DNA of 64,000 bases from Welwitschia mirabilis (GCA_051453625.1 JBOZIK010000001.1:105785911-105849910), one strand, 5' to 3'; positions 1-12,452 are shown, counted from the stretch's first letter. Notes: generated by a model from the letters alone, not told the origin. Numbers and translations: made by a program.

Positions 1-2035
1 TCTTAGTTTAAATTCTGTCTAATTAGTCTAATACCATTCCATGAGAAATGGGATTTTCTGGGATGCAATTGCCCCCAATCTGAGTTTGATAGGGATAATG
101 ATCTGAAGCAATCCTATTTAGGCCATAGGCTTAAAGTGGAAGCTTAGCTAAATACTTGCCAGTAAGAACTCTGTCAATTCTAGATATAAGTAGATCATTA
201 TCTATTCTCCTATTAGACCACGTATACTTGCATCCAATAATAGGGATGTCTGTAAGAGAATTTCTTATCGAAAAATCTTTTAGGATTGAAGATCCTCTAG
301 AATTCTACTTATCACCTCCTAATTTTTCCTAGTGATGAAGACATTAGTTAAAATACCTCATAATGATCCATTTAAATTTATCTATCATTATTCTTTGAAC
401 TTCTTCTAAGATAGAGGCTTTATCTTGATTATTTTAGGAACTATAAATGTTCATTATGGTTCAGCCTTTTTTTTGTAAGAATATTATGATGTAGTTCTTA
501 CTGCTGTAACTTAGATCTACCTCCTTTTTCGTGGAGATCATGAGACCTCCAGAATTACCTTAGGTTGCAAAGATAAAAGGAAGTCCATTACTACCATAAA
601 CTTACTTTTTTCATGCCATTTTTTATCTTTGTTTCTTATAGACAAACTAAATTAATATTAAACTGACTCATAAGATTTCTTAGGTCTTTTGTTTATAGGA
701 GAATCCCAATCCCCTACAATTCTATGTGAGATAATCCATTGGGGGTGTTTTTACCTCTATCTGAGTGCTTGATCTTTTCTTAGAGTATCTTTAATGGTGG
801 CTTGGGAGGTATTAACCACATTCTCAGTTGTTTTCCTTTCTCAAATGTATCTATTTCTAGGCCTTCCCTTCATTTGAGCTTTGACTTCATTAGCTTCATC
901 ATTGTTTGGAGGTTGTTAGGTATCTTATTATTTTACAAGAGGTTGAAATGGGTTTTACTTCATTTCTTATGCTTCCTTTTCTTACTGTTCTTAGTTTCCT
1001 TGGGAAAAATAGTAGTGCTTTTTCCCCATGTGTTTCTTTCTTTTCTTATGTCGGCATATGCTCTGATTGTATCTAGTCTTCCCACAAAAAGTATAAGTTT
1101 CCATTAACTTTTCATCAATGTCAACCAACCATTTTCTATATTCTTTTCTTAAATAACCCATTCTACCATATATGTGAACATTTCTTTTCAAGAGGAGCAC
1201 ATCTCCCTAAAATGTGCCATGTTTTTTCACAAATCATACAAGGGACTGGAAGGTTCTCATAAGTAATTTCAAGTCAACAAATACCCCATTTAGATCTAAA
1301 TTGTATGAATTGAATCTCCTTTGTATCCTCTAGAGTTATCTAAATACAAAATCTGGCTAAAACTAGTTTTTTCTATTTTATAGTGATCCTGTCTAGTTTG
1401 ATAAGTTCACCAAACTAAACAATCATTTTTCTTAAGAGATCTTCATCCCAAAACTCCAGTAAGAACTTATGAACGTAGATTCAAATTGGTAATCTCTTAA
1501 ATAGGTTCAGGTCTAATTACACCCCCAATGTCCATTTAGCTAGGGCAAGACCCCAAACCCCAAAGAACCAAGGTTCTCTCATGATTATTTCATTTCGATT
1601 TCATTCATTATCTAACTAGAATAACACTAGTCCTTCTGGCATAGTAATAACATTGACTTTACTAACTCTTATCCATTTAGTAGCCATCCATTAATTGATT
1701 CAATCCAGCCTTGGTCGTGGGCTAGATAAGATAAAATTTCCAATTAGATTATACATAAGTTTCTTCTCAATCTTATAGTAGGCATCTTCATCAATGTTTA
1801 AAATTAGGGATTTTCCTTGCTTGAAGAACTAAGTCTTCTTCATATTGGGGTTAAACCCATTAAAAAAAGCCCTAAAAGTAGATCAAATTTAAGAATAAAA
1901 AATATTATGTAACTTCCACATAGAAGAATTGTCTAGCTGGTAAAATCGCCCCTGCACTCCATGATTAGGGACCAAAACTGCCCCTGCCAATCCGCGGCCT
2001 TCCAAGCCTTAGTCCCTTCTATGCTCTAGATCTAA
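1..2035 (-). mobile_element. L1-type LINE fragment: decayed ORF1 plus first codons of ORF2
   Basis: This is the 5' half of a plant L1-like retrotransposon read on the minus strand. The ORF1 remnant occupies about 150-1850. At 1-60 the minus strand reads a phrase with FSWNGIR, which resembles the SWNVRG start of LINE endonuclease domains, so ORF2 probably began here and continues off the left edge. A GC-richer stretch at 1930-2035 lies upstream of ORF1 in the sense direction and may be LINE leader. Many in-frame stops make it non-functional. The order ORF1 then endonuclease is that of plant L1 elements. I did not find a poly-A tail or target duplication because the 3' end is outside the window. 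Confidence 0.72.
150..1850 (-). pseudogene. LINE ORF1 remnant (DUF4283-like plus CCHC zinc knuckle)
   Basis: In intact elements this protein binds the LINE RNA and helps form the retrotransposition particle. Reading the minus strand, short segments follow the DUF4283 pattern in order: IMREPWFFGVWGLALAKW near 1580-1530, LPIWIYVHKFLLEFW near 1480-1440, then an ARFCI-like segment near 1350. The clearest landmark is a zinc knuckle at 1199-1240 reading CMICEKTWHILGRC, a perfect C-x2-C-x4-H-x4-C spacing, preceded by ENLPVP as in the Y-x-x-LP-x-x-C context of LINE ORF1 proteins. Several stops sit where Gln or Trp would be expected. No single frame runs through, so this is a pseudogene. Exact start and stop are uncertain. 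The family call rests on motif order rather than a database match. Confidence 0.7.
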
Positions 2036-2084
2036 TAAACACTAACAGAGCTCTAAAACCATAACAAAGACTCTCCTCTCTACA

Positions 2085-4740
2085 TATCTCATCTTAGATT
2101 CATAAGCATAGTACAAAATTTCATAGACTTCTTGTAATCCAAAATTTTGGCAACTCTTACAAGAATTTTTTTTCTTTTCTCTTAAATTCATGATTTCTAA
2201 CTCTTGTAAAATTTATTAATTTTTGTTTTCAATAAATAATTTCATAACTTTAGTATGTATCATAGGAGTTTTGGTGAATTCTGATGAAACGATATTGGAA
2301 ATTATGTTAGAAAAGTAATCATATATATAATAGACTTGATTGTTACACTGCAATAAAATTTTGCATATTGGCTTTTAGTTTTTACATAAAATTTAGTATT
2401 TTTATGTGCATGGAATTATGGAGTAACCTTAAATATTATTAATACTTTAAATTTCATTTTCTAGTTTTTTTTTCCTTTTCTTTCTTTTCTTTCTTTTTCT
2501 TTTTTTTTGGTTTTAAGGGTTCATATTCTTCTTTTAGAGGCTCTTTTCTTATACTTTAGTTAATATGGTGATTATTATCATGAGTTAGATTAATAAGATA
2601 GGTTCTTCTTACAATGATGGAGACTTAGGTATGTAGAATTAGTACCAATGTATTACTAAACAAAATAAGGCATTTAAAGTAAGAACCTAATGGAGGTTCT
2701 TTTGCATTCTTCTTTGTTTTTTCTCTGAACTTTATTATCATCATTGATAAGATTTGTTTAAATAAGAATTTGGATTTTTTTTTTTTATGAATTTGCCAAT
2801 TCATTTATAATAATTTTTGGCACTTTGACACTTAAAAGTATATTCTAGTAAAGAAATAAAGCTAGAAGTTTATTTCATAGCTAGCATGCTTCATACCTAT
2901 GCTTTTTGATTTGGGCATAACTATCTTCATTGGTGTTTTCTATTTTATTGAGTTCTTTAGAACTTTCATCCCTCTCTTTAGTAGTAACCTATTATTTTGC
3001 TTTATAAAGTTACTATTGGAGTGATTTATTATCTCTTTTTAACTTTAATAGATCTTCTTTATTTTGTGTGTATGTGGTTTGGACCTTTATTTTTCATTTC
3101 TAAAATCTTTACTAAATTTTTGGTAAAGTCAATCCATTCATTTTTTTAAAGTTCTTGATCTCTTCTTAATGTTTTTGGTGCTATTACTCTAGACGTATTA
3201 CATATATTTTAATAAAATTTGCTTGCATTACCTCTTTTATCTATTTCATCTGAAGTCCATAACAATAATACAAAATTGCCTATACTTATTCTAATCCAAA
3301 ATGTTTTTACTTCTTATAAATTTATTTTTATCTAAATTTTTAATTCATAAATTCTTTGAGTCCTATAAAATCTCTTTGTTTTAATTTTTAACAAATCATT
3401 TTAAAACTTCATTATATATCATAGGATTTTTGATGAATCCTACTACACTATGTTGGAAAAAATGTTAGAAAAACAATCATCTATATAATAACTGTGTTTA
3501 TTATATTGTAATAAAATTTGCATATGGGCTTTTATTTTTTACATAAACTCTACTTATATTTATGTACATAGTAGTCTAGATTAAACCTAGATGTTCTTAA
3601 TACTTTATATTTCATTTTTTGTTTTTTTCCTTTTTTAAAAGGATTCATATTCTTCTTCTAGAGGATACTTTCTCTTTACTTTGATTCATATGGTAGTTAT
3701 TCTAGTGATTTGCTTTAACAAAATGGATTTTTTTCTTGTAGTGATGGAGATTTGAATATCTAAGACTAATACTAATAAATAACAAGATAAAATCATGTGC
3801 TTTAATTGAGGATCTGATGTTCTTCTTTACTTTTTCTCTTACTTTCATTATATTTATTAATAAGAGTTTTCTAAATAGTCATCTAAACTATTTTTCAATG
3901 AATTTATAATTTTTTATAATTATGACATTTTGGCACTTAAAACTATACTCTACTATATCACCAAAAAAGCGAAAAAAAAAAAAAGAAAAAGAACAAGAAA
4001 AGTCTAGTTCATAGCTAATATGCTTCATACTTATCTTTTGGCCAGGCCTTCTTGATTTAGGCATAAAGGTCATCAATGGTGTTTTGTGCTTTGTTGAGTA
4101 TCACTTGTAAGAAATTTAAATCTTCATCTCTTTAATTCAAGTACTCTATAATTATGCTTCATTAAGTTACCATTGGAGTAATTTATTTTCTATTGTTACC
4201 TTTAATAACTCCTCTTTCCTTTGGATGTATGTGATTTGTATTATATTTGAAATTTTTAAAAGCTTTCTTGGATTTTATACAAAGTTATTTTATTTATTCT
4301 TTTAACTTCTTGATCTCCTCTTGAATTTATTGGTCCTACTACTTTATAAGTATCATATTTACTTCATTCAAATTTGCTTTTGTTACCTCTTTTGTCTACT
4401 TCATCCTAATTTCACAGGAATAGTATAAAATTGTCTAGACTTATTTTAATCCAAAATTTTATTAGTTCTCATAATTATATTTTTTCTATATCCATAGTTT
4501 ATGAATTTTTTAATTGTTGTAAAATTTATTATTTTTCATTTTTAATAAATTATTTCATAACTTCACTATTTTTCATAAATTTTTTGGTGAAATTGCACAA
4601 AACTATGTTGGAAATAATGTTACAAAAATAATAATATAGGTTATAATCTTGTTTATTATACTATAATAATATTTGCATACTAACTTCTAGTTTTTGCATA
4701 TATTCTACTCATTTTTATGTTCATAGCAACATCGTTTAGA
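2085..4740. repeat. Tandem repeat, period about 1155 bp, about 2.3 copies
   Basis: Three copies of the same sequence begin near 2085, 3240 and 4395, each about 1155 bp from the next. All start with a phrase like 'TAATCCAAAA' and continue through 'TTTCATAACTTTA', 'TATGTTGGAAA' and 'GCATATTGGCTTTTAG' equivalents with many substitutions. The third copy stops near 4740. The array directly abuts the LINE ORF1 remnant on the side that is upstream for the minus-strand LINE. It could be a set of LINE promoter monomers or an unrelated satellite-like duplication. No coding potential is visible in any copy. Confidence 0.8.
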
Positions 4741-6630
4741 CCTAGATATAGTAACACATTAATTGGATGAAAAGGGGAAAAAATAAAAAGAAAAACATAA
4801 ACCATAACATTAGAGATGCAATTTTGAGAAGTTAAAAAATAGTGCTAGTAAACTTACTTAGAGGATGTGGGATGAAAAAAATAGAAAGAGAAAAGAAATT
4901 TAGGAATGTGAGAGTTTTAGAAATATAAGAGCATAGGTTCTTTAAACTTGTAGAGTTTCAACTTCAAAAAGAAGCAAAATAAAAAATAAAATTATACCTT
5001 TAACATTTTTATAAACTCATTTGAATTCTACCATAGGAATTTAAAATGGTCTTGGGGTTTCTGCTAAATTTATCTTTAATAGATTTGATGAGCTATTTAT
5101 TGCCAAGTTTAGTGAAACACACAATATGGATTTTAAAAATTATACATATTAAGTACATATCTTTATTATTCATTAAAGAAAATACAATGGGATAACTTTA
5201 GAAATCTTTTATTTTAATAGTATTTTAGGTTACAAAAACAAGAAAAGCAAGTATTGTTATTTTATTAATGGAAAAACTATGGATTCTTATATTACTTTAA
5301 CTTCTGATCATAATAATTTAATAGTTAGAAAAGTTTCTATTTATTATGTAGAAATAATATGGCATTAATTATGATCTTGACTTTTCATATTCCTAGCTCT
5401 ATCACTAAGTATTTTAGTTGAGGTTAGTAAAACATATCTAGCATGCCTACTTCATATATTCTATTGCTATTAATTTAATTATTTTCTCATTTCATAACAT
5501 AGTATAATAGTGCTTTAGTTGCAAGATAGAATTCATTCTTATGTTTTGGTGCTTTATGGTATTTTGGTTCTTTATGGGTGCAAACATTCCTTTTAATTCT
5601 ATTAATATTTCGATTCTTCTAGTTTGTTTCTTTAGCTTTGTTAATTAGCATGATAGGATACTAATTTTTAAGGGGTACATATTTTGGTTTTTATACGACT
5701 ACTTTTATAACTTTAATGCCTTATCATTAGAAATAAACATTTATTTCTTCCTTCTTGTATTTTAAAATTTCAATGAATTGTTATGATGTTATTTTAAATT
5801 ATAACTTTTATTTTAACTTTCATTATAACTTTAATTTCATTATGCTTATTAGTTTAAAAATAAGTCTTATTTTGCTTCATTAATAGTCATAACCATCAAT
5901 CTTAACTTTCAAAGTTCTATTAATGAACTTCTTTTATTATCTATTTTGCTTTAAATAACATCATTAGCTTTTTAAACTTAGAGTTCATCAAGTTCATCCT
6001 TGTCATCTTATCACTTTCATCTTTAAGTTTGATATCATATTGGAATTTGAAGAAGAAATGCTATAATGTTATATTTTGGATTTATAACTTGGTGCTTTTT
6101 GATATTAAGTTAAGAATAAATGTAGAATCATTTTATAATAGTTTAAGCAAAATGCTAAAGCTTTATGTTATTTTGTGAGAAGTAAAAACAAGAAGTAAAA
6201 AAGAAAAATTAAAATTTATAATATGTTAATTATTTAATATAAATAATTAAATGATTAGTAATTAATAATTAATCATTATTACAAATAATTTTCCTAGCAT
6301 AAGATTAGGTAGGTTAACAAATCACTTACCTAAATGTTTAACTAATGCTTATGTAACTTCAAATGTTTCATCACATTTCCTTTTTTCTTAAATGAATTTA
6401 ATTGATGAATATATCATGTTTTACAATGAATCATCTTTGTCTTATATAGTTTTTACTAAGAAGGAAAGGCTACATCTTTTGGATAAGAAATGAAATATGT
6501 TGTTTTATTTTTTATTAATTAACTTAACAATTATTATATCAATTATGTTAACTTACTAACATTTATAACCTAAATTACTGTTAAAAATAAATCCATAGTT
6601 GGTAAGATATAACTAATGATTCCTTAGTTA
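4741..6630. other. AT-rich DNA without recognised features
   Basis: I see no coding frame, RNA gene or clear repeat here. It is the original left flank of gypsy element D, and its last five bases match the right-hand target duplication of that element. Confidence 0.6.
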
Positions 6631-6635
6631 TCTAT
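6631..6635. repeat. Target site duplication TCTAT, left copy (element D)
   Basis: TCTAT directly precedes the 5' LTR of element D. The same five bases follow its 3' LTR at 35882-35886. Five-base duplications are normal for LTR retrotransposon integrases. Confidence 0.75.
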
Positions 6636-7937
6636 TAATAACNNNNNNNNNNNNNNNNNNNNNNNNNNNNNNNNNNNNNNNNNNNNNNNNATTAATTGAT
6701 CATCATGATTGTTTTATGTATTTATTATGCCTAAGGTCATGAAAATCTATTTTTACTACTAATATACCTTAACACTATCATTTTGTAGGATACTGACATC
6801 ATTTAGGATATTGTGAAAGAAGAAGGGCTTATGCCAAGAAATACTACCAATGGCACCTGTTGTAGGAGTGAAGGTGATGATTACTATGATCAGAATAGAC
6901 TCATAACTACATTCTCAAACATTATTAATGTAAGAAATCCATTTTAGGAGTTTTTGCAAGTAGAAGATGAATGAAAAATATTTTCTATAATGAACCCCTT
7001 AATTTGGCCCCATGACTAAAGGAGAGGCCTATATACTTTGGGCATTCTAAGAATGATCCCATTAGACCTTCAAAATCTTAATTATAAATCCTAATTCTAG
7101 CCTATAAATATTCTACATTACTTTACTTTAAGCACATCGTCTGATTGTCATATTGTACAAGAGATTAGAGCTTTAATCATGATTTCTTTCTAAGACTCCC
7201 ATAGGGATGGACTATCTATTAAGCTAGCATGATTCTTCTTCATTTAGCATGAGTACTTTCATAAATTATATACTTTTACTTTTTTGATAATAATATTTTA
7301 CACATTCTTGATGAATTACTTTAACATGAAGTTTTGATAAATATCAAACTTATTATGCTTAGGATTGGCTAAGGAAGTTATTACTTCAAGATCTTTTTGG
7401 TGATTCTCCTTCTCATTCTAGCTTACATAACCTAAATGCTTATTTCATGGATCTTGGGAGACCCTTACTTTCTATGTTTATTTAATTCTTACTATGAAAT
7501 CTAGGTGGCTTGAATATATTACCTTCATGTTTATGATGGATGAGATTATGCTATTATGCTTGAGAAAGAACTACATAAGCCTCATTTCTATGGTGGATGC
7601 GATCATGGCACCATGCTCTAGTTAGAAATAAAAGCTACATGAATTTACTTTAATGATTATAATTTTTCATAGAGTTATTATGCAAGTTTGAATAACATGT
7701 CCCATTCCTAGATCTCTTATATAGTTTCACTCTCTATTTTTCATTATTATTGTGCTTTCTTTATTGATAGCTCTTATTATCTAACTCTGAGAAAGAACAA
7801 CACTCGGACTATACTACAAATGGAAGTCCTAGTATTAATGGTAAAATTTGGGGTTGGTCATTGTATTTCTAAGATGATTTATCTATTTACTCTACATGGA
7901 TGATAGATATACGTGTAGCTAGATTTCACCATGAATA
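6636..7937 (+). repeat. 5' LTR of element D
   Basis: It aligns with 34777-35881 over its length. It starts as TAATAAC next to the gap at 6643-6690 (the right copy starts TGATAAAAC, so TG has become TA) and ends in TA where the right copy ends in CA. It carries about 200 bp near 7560-7760 that the 3' LTR lacks. A TATA-like CTATAAATA lies at 7102-7110. Confidence 0.8.
7102..7110 (+). promoter_or_regulatory. TATA-like box in 5' LTR of D
   Basis: CTATAAATA sits in the middle of the LTR and is conserved at the same place in the 3' LTR (35241-35249). Its position suits the U3/R promoter of the element. Activity today is unlikely given the decay. Confidence 0.45.
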
Positions 7938-7943
7938 GTTCTT

Positions 7944-7962
7944 TAGTGATGTTGTGGAGAAT
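7944..7962 (+). other. Primer binding site (tRNA-Asp type, decayed) of element D
   Basis: Starting six bases after the 5' LTR, TAGTGATGTTGTGGAGAAT aligns with the plant tRNA-Asp primer site (TGGCGCCGTTGCCGGGGA). Ten of 19 positions are identical and most of the rest differ by C-to-T or G-to-A. The position and mutation type support the call, but the identity is modest. Confidence 0.5.
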
Positions 7963-8919
7963 AGTGATATGATAGCTATAATGGGACATGTAAAAAAATT
8001 AATTTTTTATACCCTTTCTTAGTTTTTAGCTTTTATTTTCTTTTTCTTGTCTTTTTTTATACTAGTCCCTTTATAGTATTTTTTTTTCCTTTTTCTTTTT
8101 TTCTTTCTTTTTATCACCAATGGACTGGTGTTGATTATGCCTAGTACTTGGTTGATAGAACCTAATCTAGTGACTCATTTTTTTTATTTTTCTTCTTTTT
8201 ACTTTATTTTTATTTTTCTTTTTATTTTTTTCTTTTTTTTTTTCTTTGTAGATTATGTAGTATATCAAATTTTCTTATGGGGGCTGATCTTATATAGTTT
8301 TAAAGAAAAGAAGTTAAGAAAAAAAATTAAAAAATTATTTCTTTTAGGCATCTTCTCTGTCTACCATATATTCCATTATTTCTTCTCTCCTCTAACTGAA
8401 ATGACTCCCTTATTAGATACTTGAAGATAATCTTTTAAAAAAGACTTCATTAACAACAATCTCAAGGAAGTGCTTTTGTCCTTATATTATTAGTTTTTTT
8501 TTTTTGCATTTTTCATTTCTCACATTACATTAGATTTTGATTTTTATTTTCATTATTCCTTCTTAAAATCTACATTTAGCTCTTTTTTATTAGTCAATTG
8601 TACCAATCTATCATCTCAAAGTGTTAATCGTCTTAAGAGCTATACTATCATAGTTTACCAAAACTTTTTATGCTATCTTACTAGTGTTGCTATGTTTCCT
8701 TACCAATTCCATAGTCGTCTTACATTAAAACATCTTCATCTTTGGTGAATATTATGTTGACATCATCTTAAGCCCTTTTTTGTATCCTATGCACTTAGAA
8801 TCATAAAACGTAATTATTTTCTAACCTTTATAGACTAGAAATAATAAATAATGGAAGATTATATCAAATTCCTATTAATATCAAGGAGAGACCTTAGGAA
8901 AACTAAAACAATCTATTAG
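7963..8919 (+). other. Element D leader, pyrimidine-rich
   Basis: This internal part of D follows the primer site. Long T/C tracts run from about 8030 to 8260. No recognisable gag motif is seen before the E insertion. A short open frame at 8128-8424 encodes only Phe-rich low-complexity sequence from the T tracts and is not called a gene. Confidence 0.5.
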
Positions 8920-8924
8920 GTCCT
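8920..8924. repeat. Target site duplication GTCCT, left copy (element E)
   Basis: GTCCT precedes the left LTR of element E and recurs at 12453-12457 directly after the right LTR. Confidence 0.75.
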
Positions 8925-9905
8925 TGAAGATTCTAAAATTGTTGAAACATCATGTAATGTGAAATTAAAAAAATAGTAATTCTTTAAACATGAAGGCCCT
9001 AGCCCCTGGCCATGCAGGGGACAATAGCTAAGCATGTTTTTCATTAGCTCTTAATCATTGTATTTATACATGATGTTGCTCCTAAATTGGCCATCTTAAC
9101 TTAGAAGTGCTTACATATTTTTCTTATCAAGATCCATAACTTATGGATCATATATAACTAATTTTTCATTTGGAATTTTGACCAACCAAATCTCCTTTGT
9201 TTCCTTCATCTTAGATCCATATCTTATGGATCTACATTTATCATATGTTAAATAAGGAATTTGACTCAACCAAATTCCTCAATTTTCTTAGATTAATTAA
9301 ATCTCTTTCCTCTTAGACTTTTGATTTTCCCTAACATTATCGATTTGTTACATTTTAATTGATATCAAAATGTTGGCATTACCTATGCTAAATTTATCCA
9401 ACATAAAATGTTATCATTACCTATACTTAAATATCCCAATAATCATCCCTTAATGACAACATTTTATACACTCCCTTGATGTGTGCACTATTCAATTTCA
9501 TGTAAAGGCCAGTTATGTACTCCTAACAATTCTTGAGGTTAACTTAGGAGATTTCTCATTATTTCCTCTTTTGATGGATTGTTCATGGCTCAACTCATAT
9601 GGTTCTAAGGGTTTTCTTCTCTACCCTTTACTTCACTCTCTTTCCTCTAGAGTGGATTATGACCATCAAGTAACCAACTAGATTTAGTGTTTCTTATTCT
9701 CATTTTAGGATACAAAAAATACAAAACATGATGAATGTAATTTAAAGGAGGGATCAAGTCCTTTCTTCACATTCTAGGCCACTTATAATATACTTTTTAA
9801 TCGGGCTTACAAAATAGGGGATTTAAAACACTTTGTTAGCATACAAATTATTTTACCTCACCCCTTTGATAACAAAGGGTGGATTCCTATCTTTATCTAG
9901 ATGCA
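8925..9905 (-). repeat. 3' LTR of element E (left copy)
   Basis: It begins TGAAGATTC and aligns with 11318-12338 throughout. The inner border is uncertain because the matching part of the right LTR falls in the gap at 12340-12439, so homology may continue past 9905. Confidence 0.75.
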
Positions 9906-9949
9906 TACTCCCTTTGCCACACATTTGACCTTTCTCTTCTTGATGAGGT

Positions 9950-10360
9950 TAAAATCCTCCTCTTTGTGGATGCTAGAATCTGCTAATTGATGGCTCTTCT
10001 CTTGCAATCCTTTCATCTTGATTTCTCAACTTTATGCTAAGGCCACCTCTTGTGAAACATCCTCTCTTACATTAGGTAAAATATGCTTTGCTTTGAATCT
10101 TTTCTTCTACACTCAAGATCAATTGGTATGCTTTTTCTACTATGGATGGATTAGTCATCATCATTTTATCTTGGAAGTTGTTCAAAGACCACTAATATCA
10201 TAGACTGTCTCTTCCTTTCTTTCTTCGAACAATTTAACTTGAATGAAAACTCAAAGGAACTCTTTCCTGTATTCTTCTATACTCTTTTCCCTCTAATGGA
10301 GCTCTTGCAACTTTAAATATAAGTTTTGGTGATAATTTGGGGGAAAAAAATTACTTTTTA
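9950..10360 (-). pseudogene. Gag remnant of element E
   Basis: On the minus strand the segment reads the phrase NFQDKMMMTNPSIVEKAYQL followed by ILSVEEKIQSK. This fits the end of the retrotransposon gag domain of chromovirus-like gypsy elements, where a 'GLR-x-x-I-Q-D' phrase precedes 'A-Y-x-x-A-L-x-x-E'. Upstream in sense (near 10300) a phrase with RIQERVPLSFHSS may be part of the same domain. Stops interrupt it, and the N gap at 10383-10961 removes the N-terminal part. Gag packages the RNA in the virus-like particle. I see no zinc knuckle, protease or RT after it. The frame runs toward the left LTR with little spacer. Confidence 0.6.
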
Positions 10361-11303
10361 ATTTTTGTATAAAATAATTTCANNNNNNNNNNNNNNNNNN
10401 NNNNNNNNNNNNNNNNNNNNNNNNNNNNNNNNNNNNNNNNNNNNNNNNNNNNNNNNNNNNNNNNNNNNNNNNNNNNNNNNNNNNNNNNNNNNNNNNNNNN
10501 NNNNNNNNNNNNNNNNNNNNNNNNNNNNNNNNNNNNNNNNNNNNNNNNNNNNNNNNNNNNNNNNNNNNNNNNNNNNNNNNNNNNNNNNNNNNNNNNNNNN
10601 NNNNNNNNNNNNNNNNNNNNNNNNNNNNNNNNNNNNNNNNNNNNNNNNNNNNNNNNNNNNNNNNNNNNNNNNNNNNNNNNNNNNNNNNNNNNNNNNNNNN
10701 NNNNNNNNNNNNNNNNNNNNNNNNNNNNNNNNNNNNNNNNNNNNNNNNNNNNNNNNNNNNNNNNNNNNNNNNNNNNNNNNNNNNNNNNNNNNNNNNNNNN
10801 NNNNNNNNNNNNNNNNNNNNNNNNNNNNNNNNNNNNNNNNNNNNNNNNNNNNNNNNNNNNNNNNNNNNNNNNNNNNNNNNNNNNNNNNNNNNNNNNNNNN
10901 NNNNNNNNNNNNNNNNNNNNNNNNNNNNNNNNNNNNNNNNNNNNNNNNNNNNNNNNNNNNNCTATCTTCGTGCTACATGCCAGTGTTTTTCTCTTTCTGC
11001 TTATTGCCTTCTTTTCTATACTCTCTAGAATCCTCCTTACTTCAATGTTACCTCCCTTTTCTTCTTTTGTAGACTTATCTAATTGAGCATTTCATCTCTT
11101 TCTCTACACTGAAACACCTCCCAATGTTGCTGCCTACTTCATGCAGTATACTTTTATTATTGCTACTTTTGCTACTATTTTCTTGAATTTAGAAAAATCA
11201 ATCTTTTCATCATCATTCTTGGTGGGGATATAGATCATCTTCCTCCTACTTTATTTGGACTGGATCTTCACTAAGCCTGGCTATTAAGCCAATAACCCAG
11301 GAG

Positions 11304-11315
11304 GCTCTGATACCA
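11304..11315 (-). other. Primer binding site (initiator tRNA-Met) of element E
   Basis: The plus strand reads GCTCTGATACCA, an exact complement of the common TGGTATCAGAGC site. It lies two bases from the inner edge of the right LTR (11318), which fixes the element's orientation as minus. Confidence 0.9.
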
Positions 11316-11317
11316 AT

Positions 11318-12452
11318 TGAAGATTCTAAAACTGTTAAAACATCATATAATATGAAATAAAAAAATTACTAATTCTTCAAACATGAAGGCCCCAGACCCT
11401 GTCCATGCCAAGAAAAATGGCTGGGCACATTTTTCATTAGCTCTTAGTAATTGTATTTATACATGATGTTGCTCTTATAATAAGCCATCTTAACTTAGAA
11501 CTACTTACATATTTCCTCATTAAGATCCACAATTTATAGATTACATATAACTAATTTTTCATTAGTACTTTTGACCAACCAACTCTCCTTTGTTTCCTTC
11601 ATCTCAGATCCACATTTTACGGATCTACATTTATCATCTATTAAATAAGGAATTTGACTCAAATAACTTTCTCGATTCTCTTAGATTAACTCAATCTCTT
11701 CCCTCTTAGACTTTTGATTTTCCTTGACATTATTACTTTGTTACATTTTAATTGATACCAACATATTAAAATGTTGGCATTACCTATGCCAAATTTATTC
11801 AACATAAAATGTTGGCATTACCTATACTTAAATATCCCAATAATCACCCCTCAATGACAACATATTATACACCCCCTTGATGTGTGCACTATTTAATTTC
11901 ATGCCACACATTTTACAATATGTCATCCTAAGATATTACAAGCTAGTTACAGACTTCGAACAATTCTTGAGGGTAACTTAGGAGATTTTTCATTATCTCC
12001 TTCTTTGATGGATTGCCCATGTCTCAACTCACATGGTTCTAAGGGTTTTCTCCTCTACCTTCTATTTCGCTCTCTTTTCTCTCGAGTGGATCATAACCAT
12101 CGAGTAACCAACTTAGATTTAGTATGCCTTATTCCAATTTTAGTCTATACAAATATAAAACATGATAAATGTAACTTGAAAGGGGGATTAATGTGCCTTA
12201 TTCACTTTCCAGACCACCTATAATATACTTTTCAATGGGGTTTACAAAATATGGGATTTAAAATACTTTGTTGGTACAAATATTGTTTTACCTCACCCCT
12301 TGACACAAAGGGTGGATTCCTATCTCTGTATAAATGCATNNNNNNNNNNNNNNNNNNNNNNNNNNNNNNNNNNNNNNNNNNNNNNNNNNNNNNNNNNNNN
12401 NNNNNNNNNNNNNNNNNNNNNNNNNNNNNNNNNNNNNNNAAATATCCCAACA
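11318..12452 (-). repeat. 5' LTR of element E (right copy)
   Basis: It starts TGAAGATTC and ends CCCAACA immediately before GTCCT, giving a sense-strand start of TGTTGGG as in many plant LTRs. A 100-base N gap at 12340-12439 interrupts it. Confidence 0.78.

Larger units (their letters stand above)
8925..12452 (-). mobile_element. Element E: short gag-only LTR retrotransposon
   Basis: Two long terminal repeats of about 1.0-1.1 kb (8925 to about 9905, and 11318-12452) flank only about 1.4 kb of internal sequence, 579 bp of which is an N gap. A primer site complementary to initiator tRNA-Met abuts the right LTR, so the element reads on the minus strand. The interior encodes a gag remnant of gypsy type and nothing else visible. 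LTRs, primer site, gag and no pol match the class described as TR-GAG elements. An internally deleted chromovirus-like element is the alternative. GTCCT flanks both sides, and the insertion lies inside element D. Confidence 0.78.

Noticed and set aside
8128-8424. Phe-rich frame of 98 codons
   Set aside because: It is produced by T tracts in the leader of element D.
10365-11072. Long open frame of 235 codons
   Set aside because: Almost all of it is the N gap at 10383-10961.
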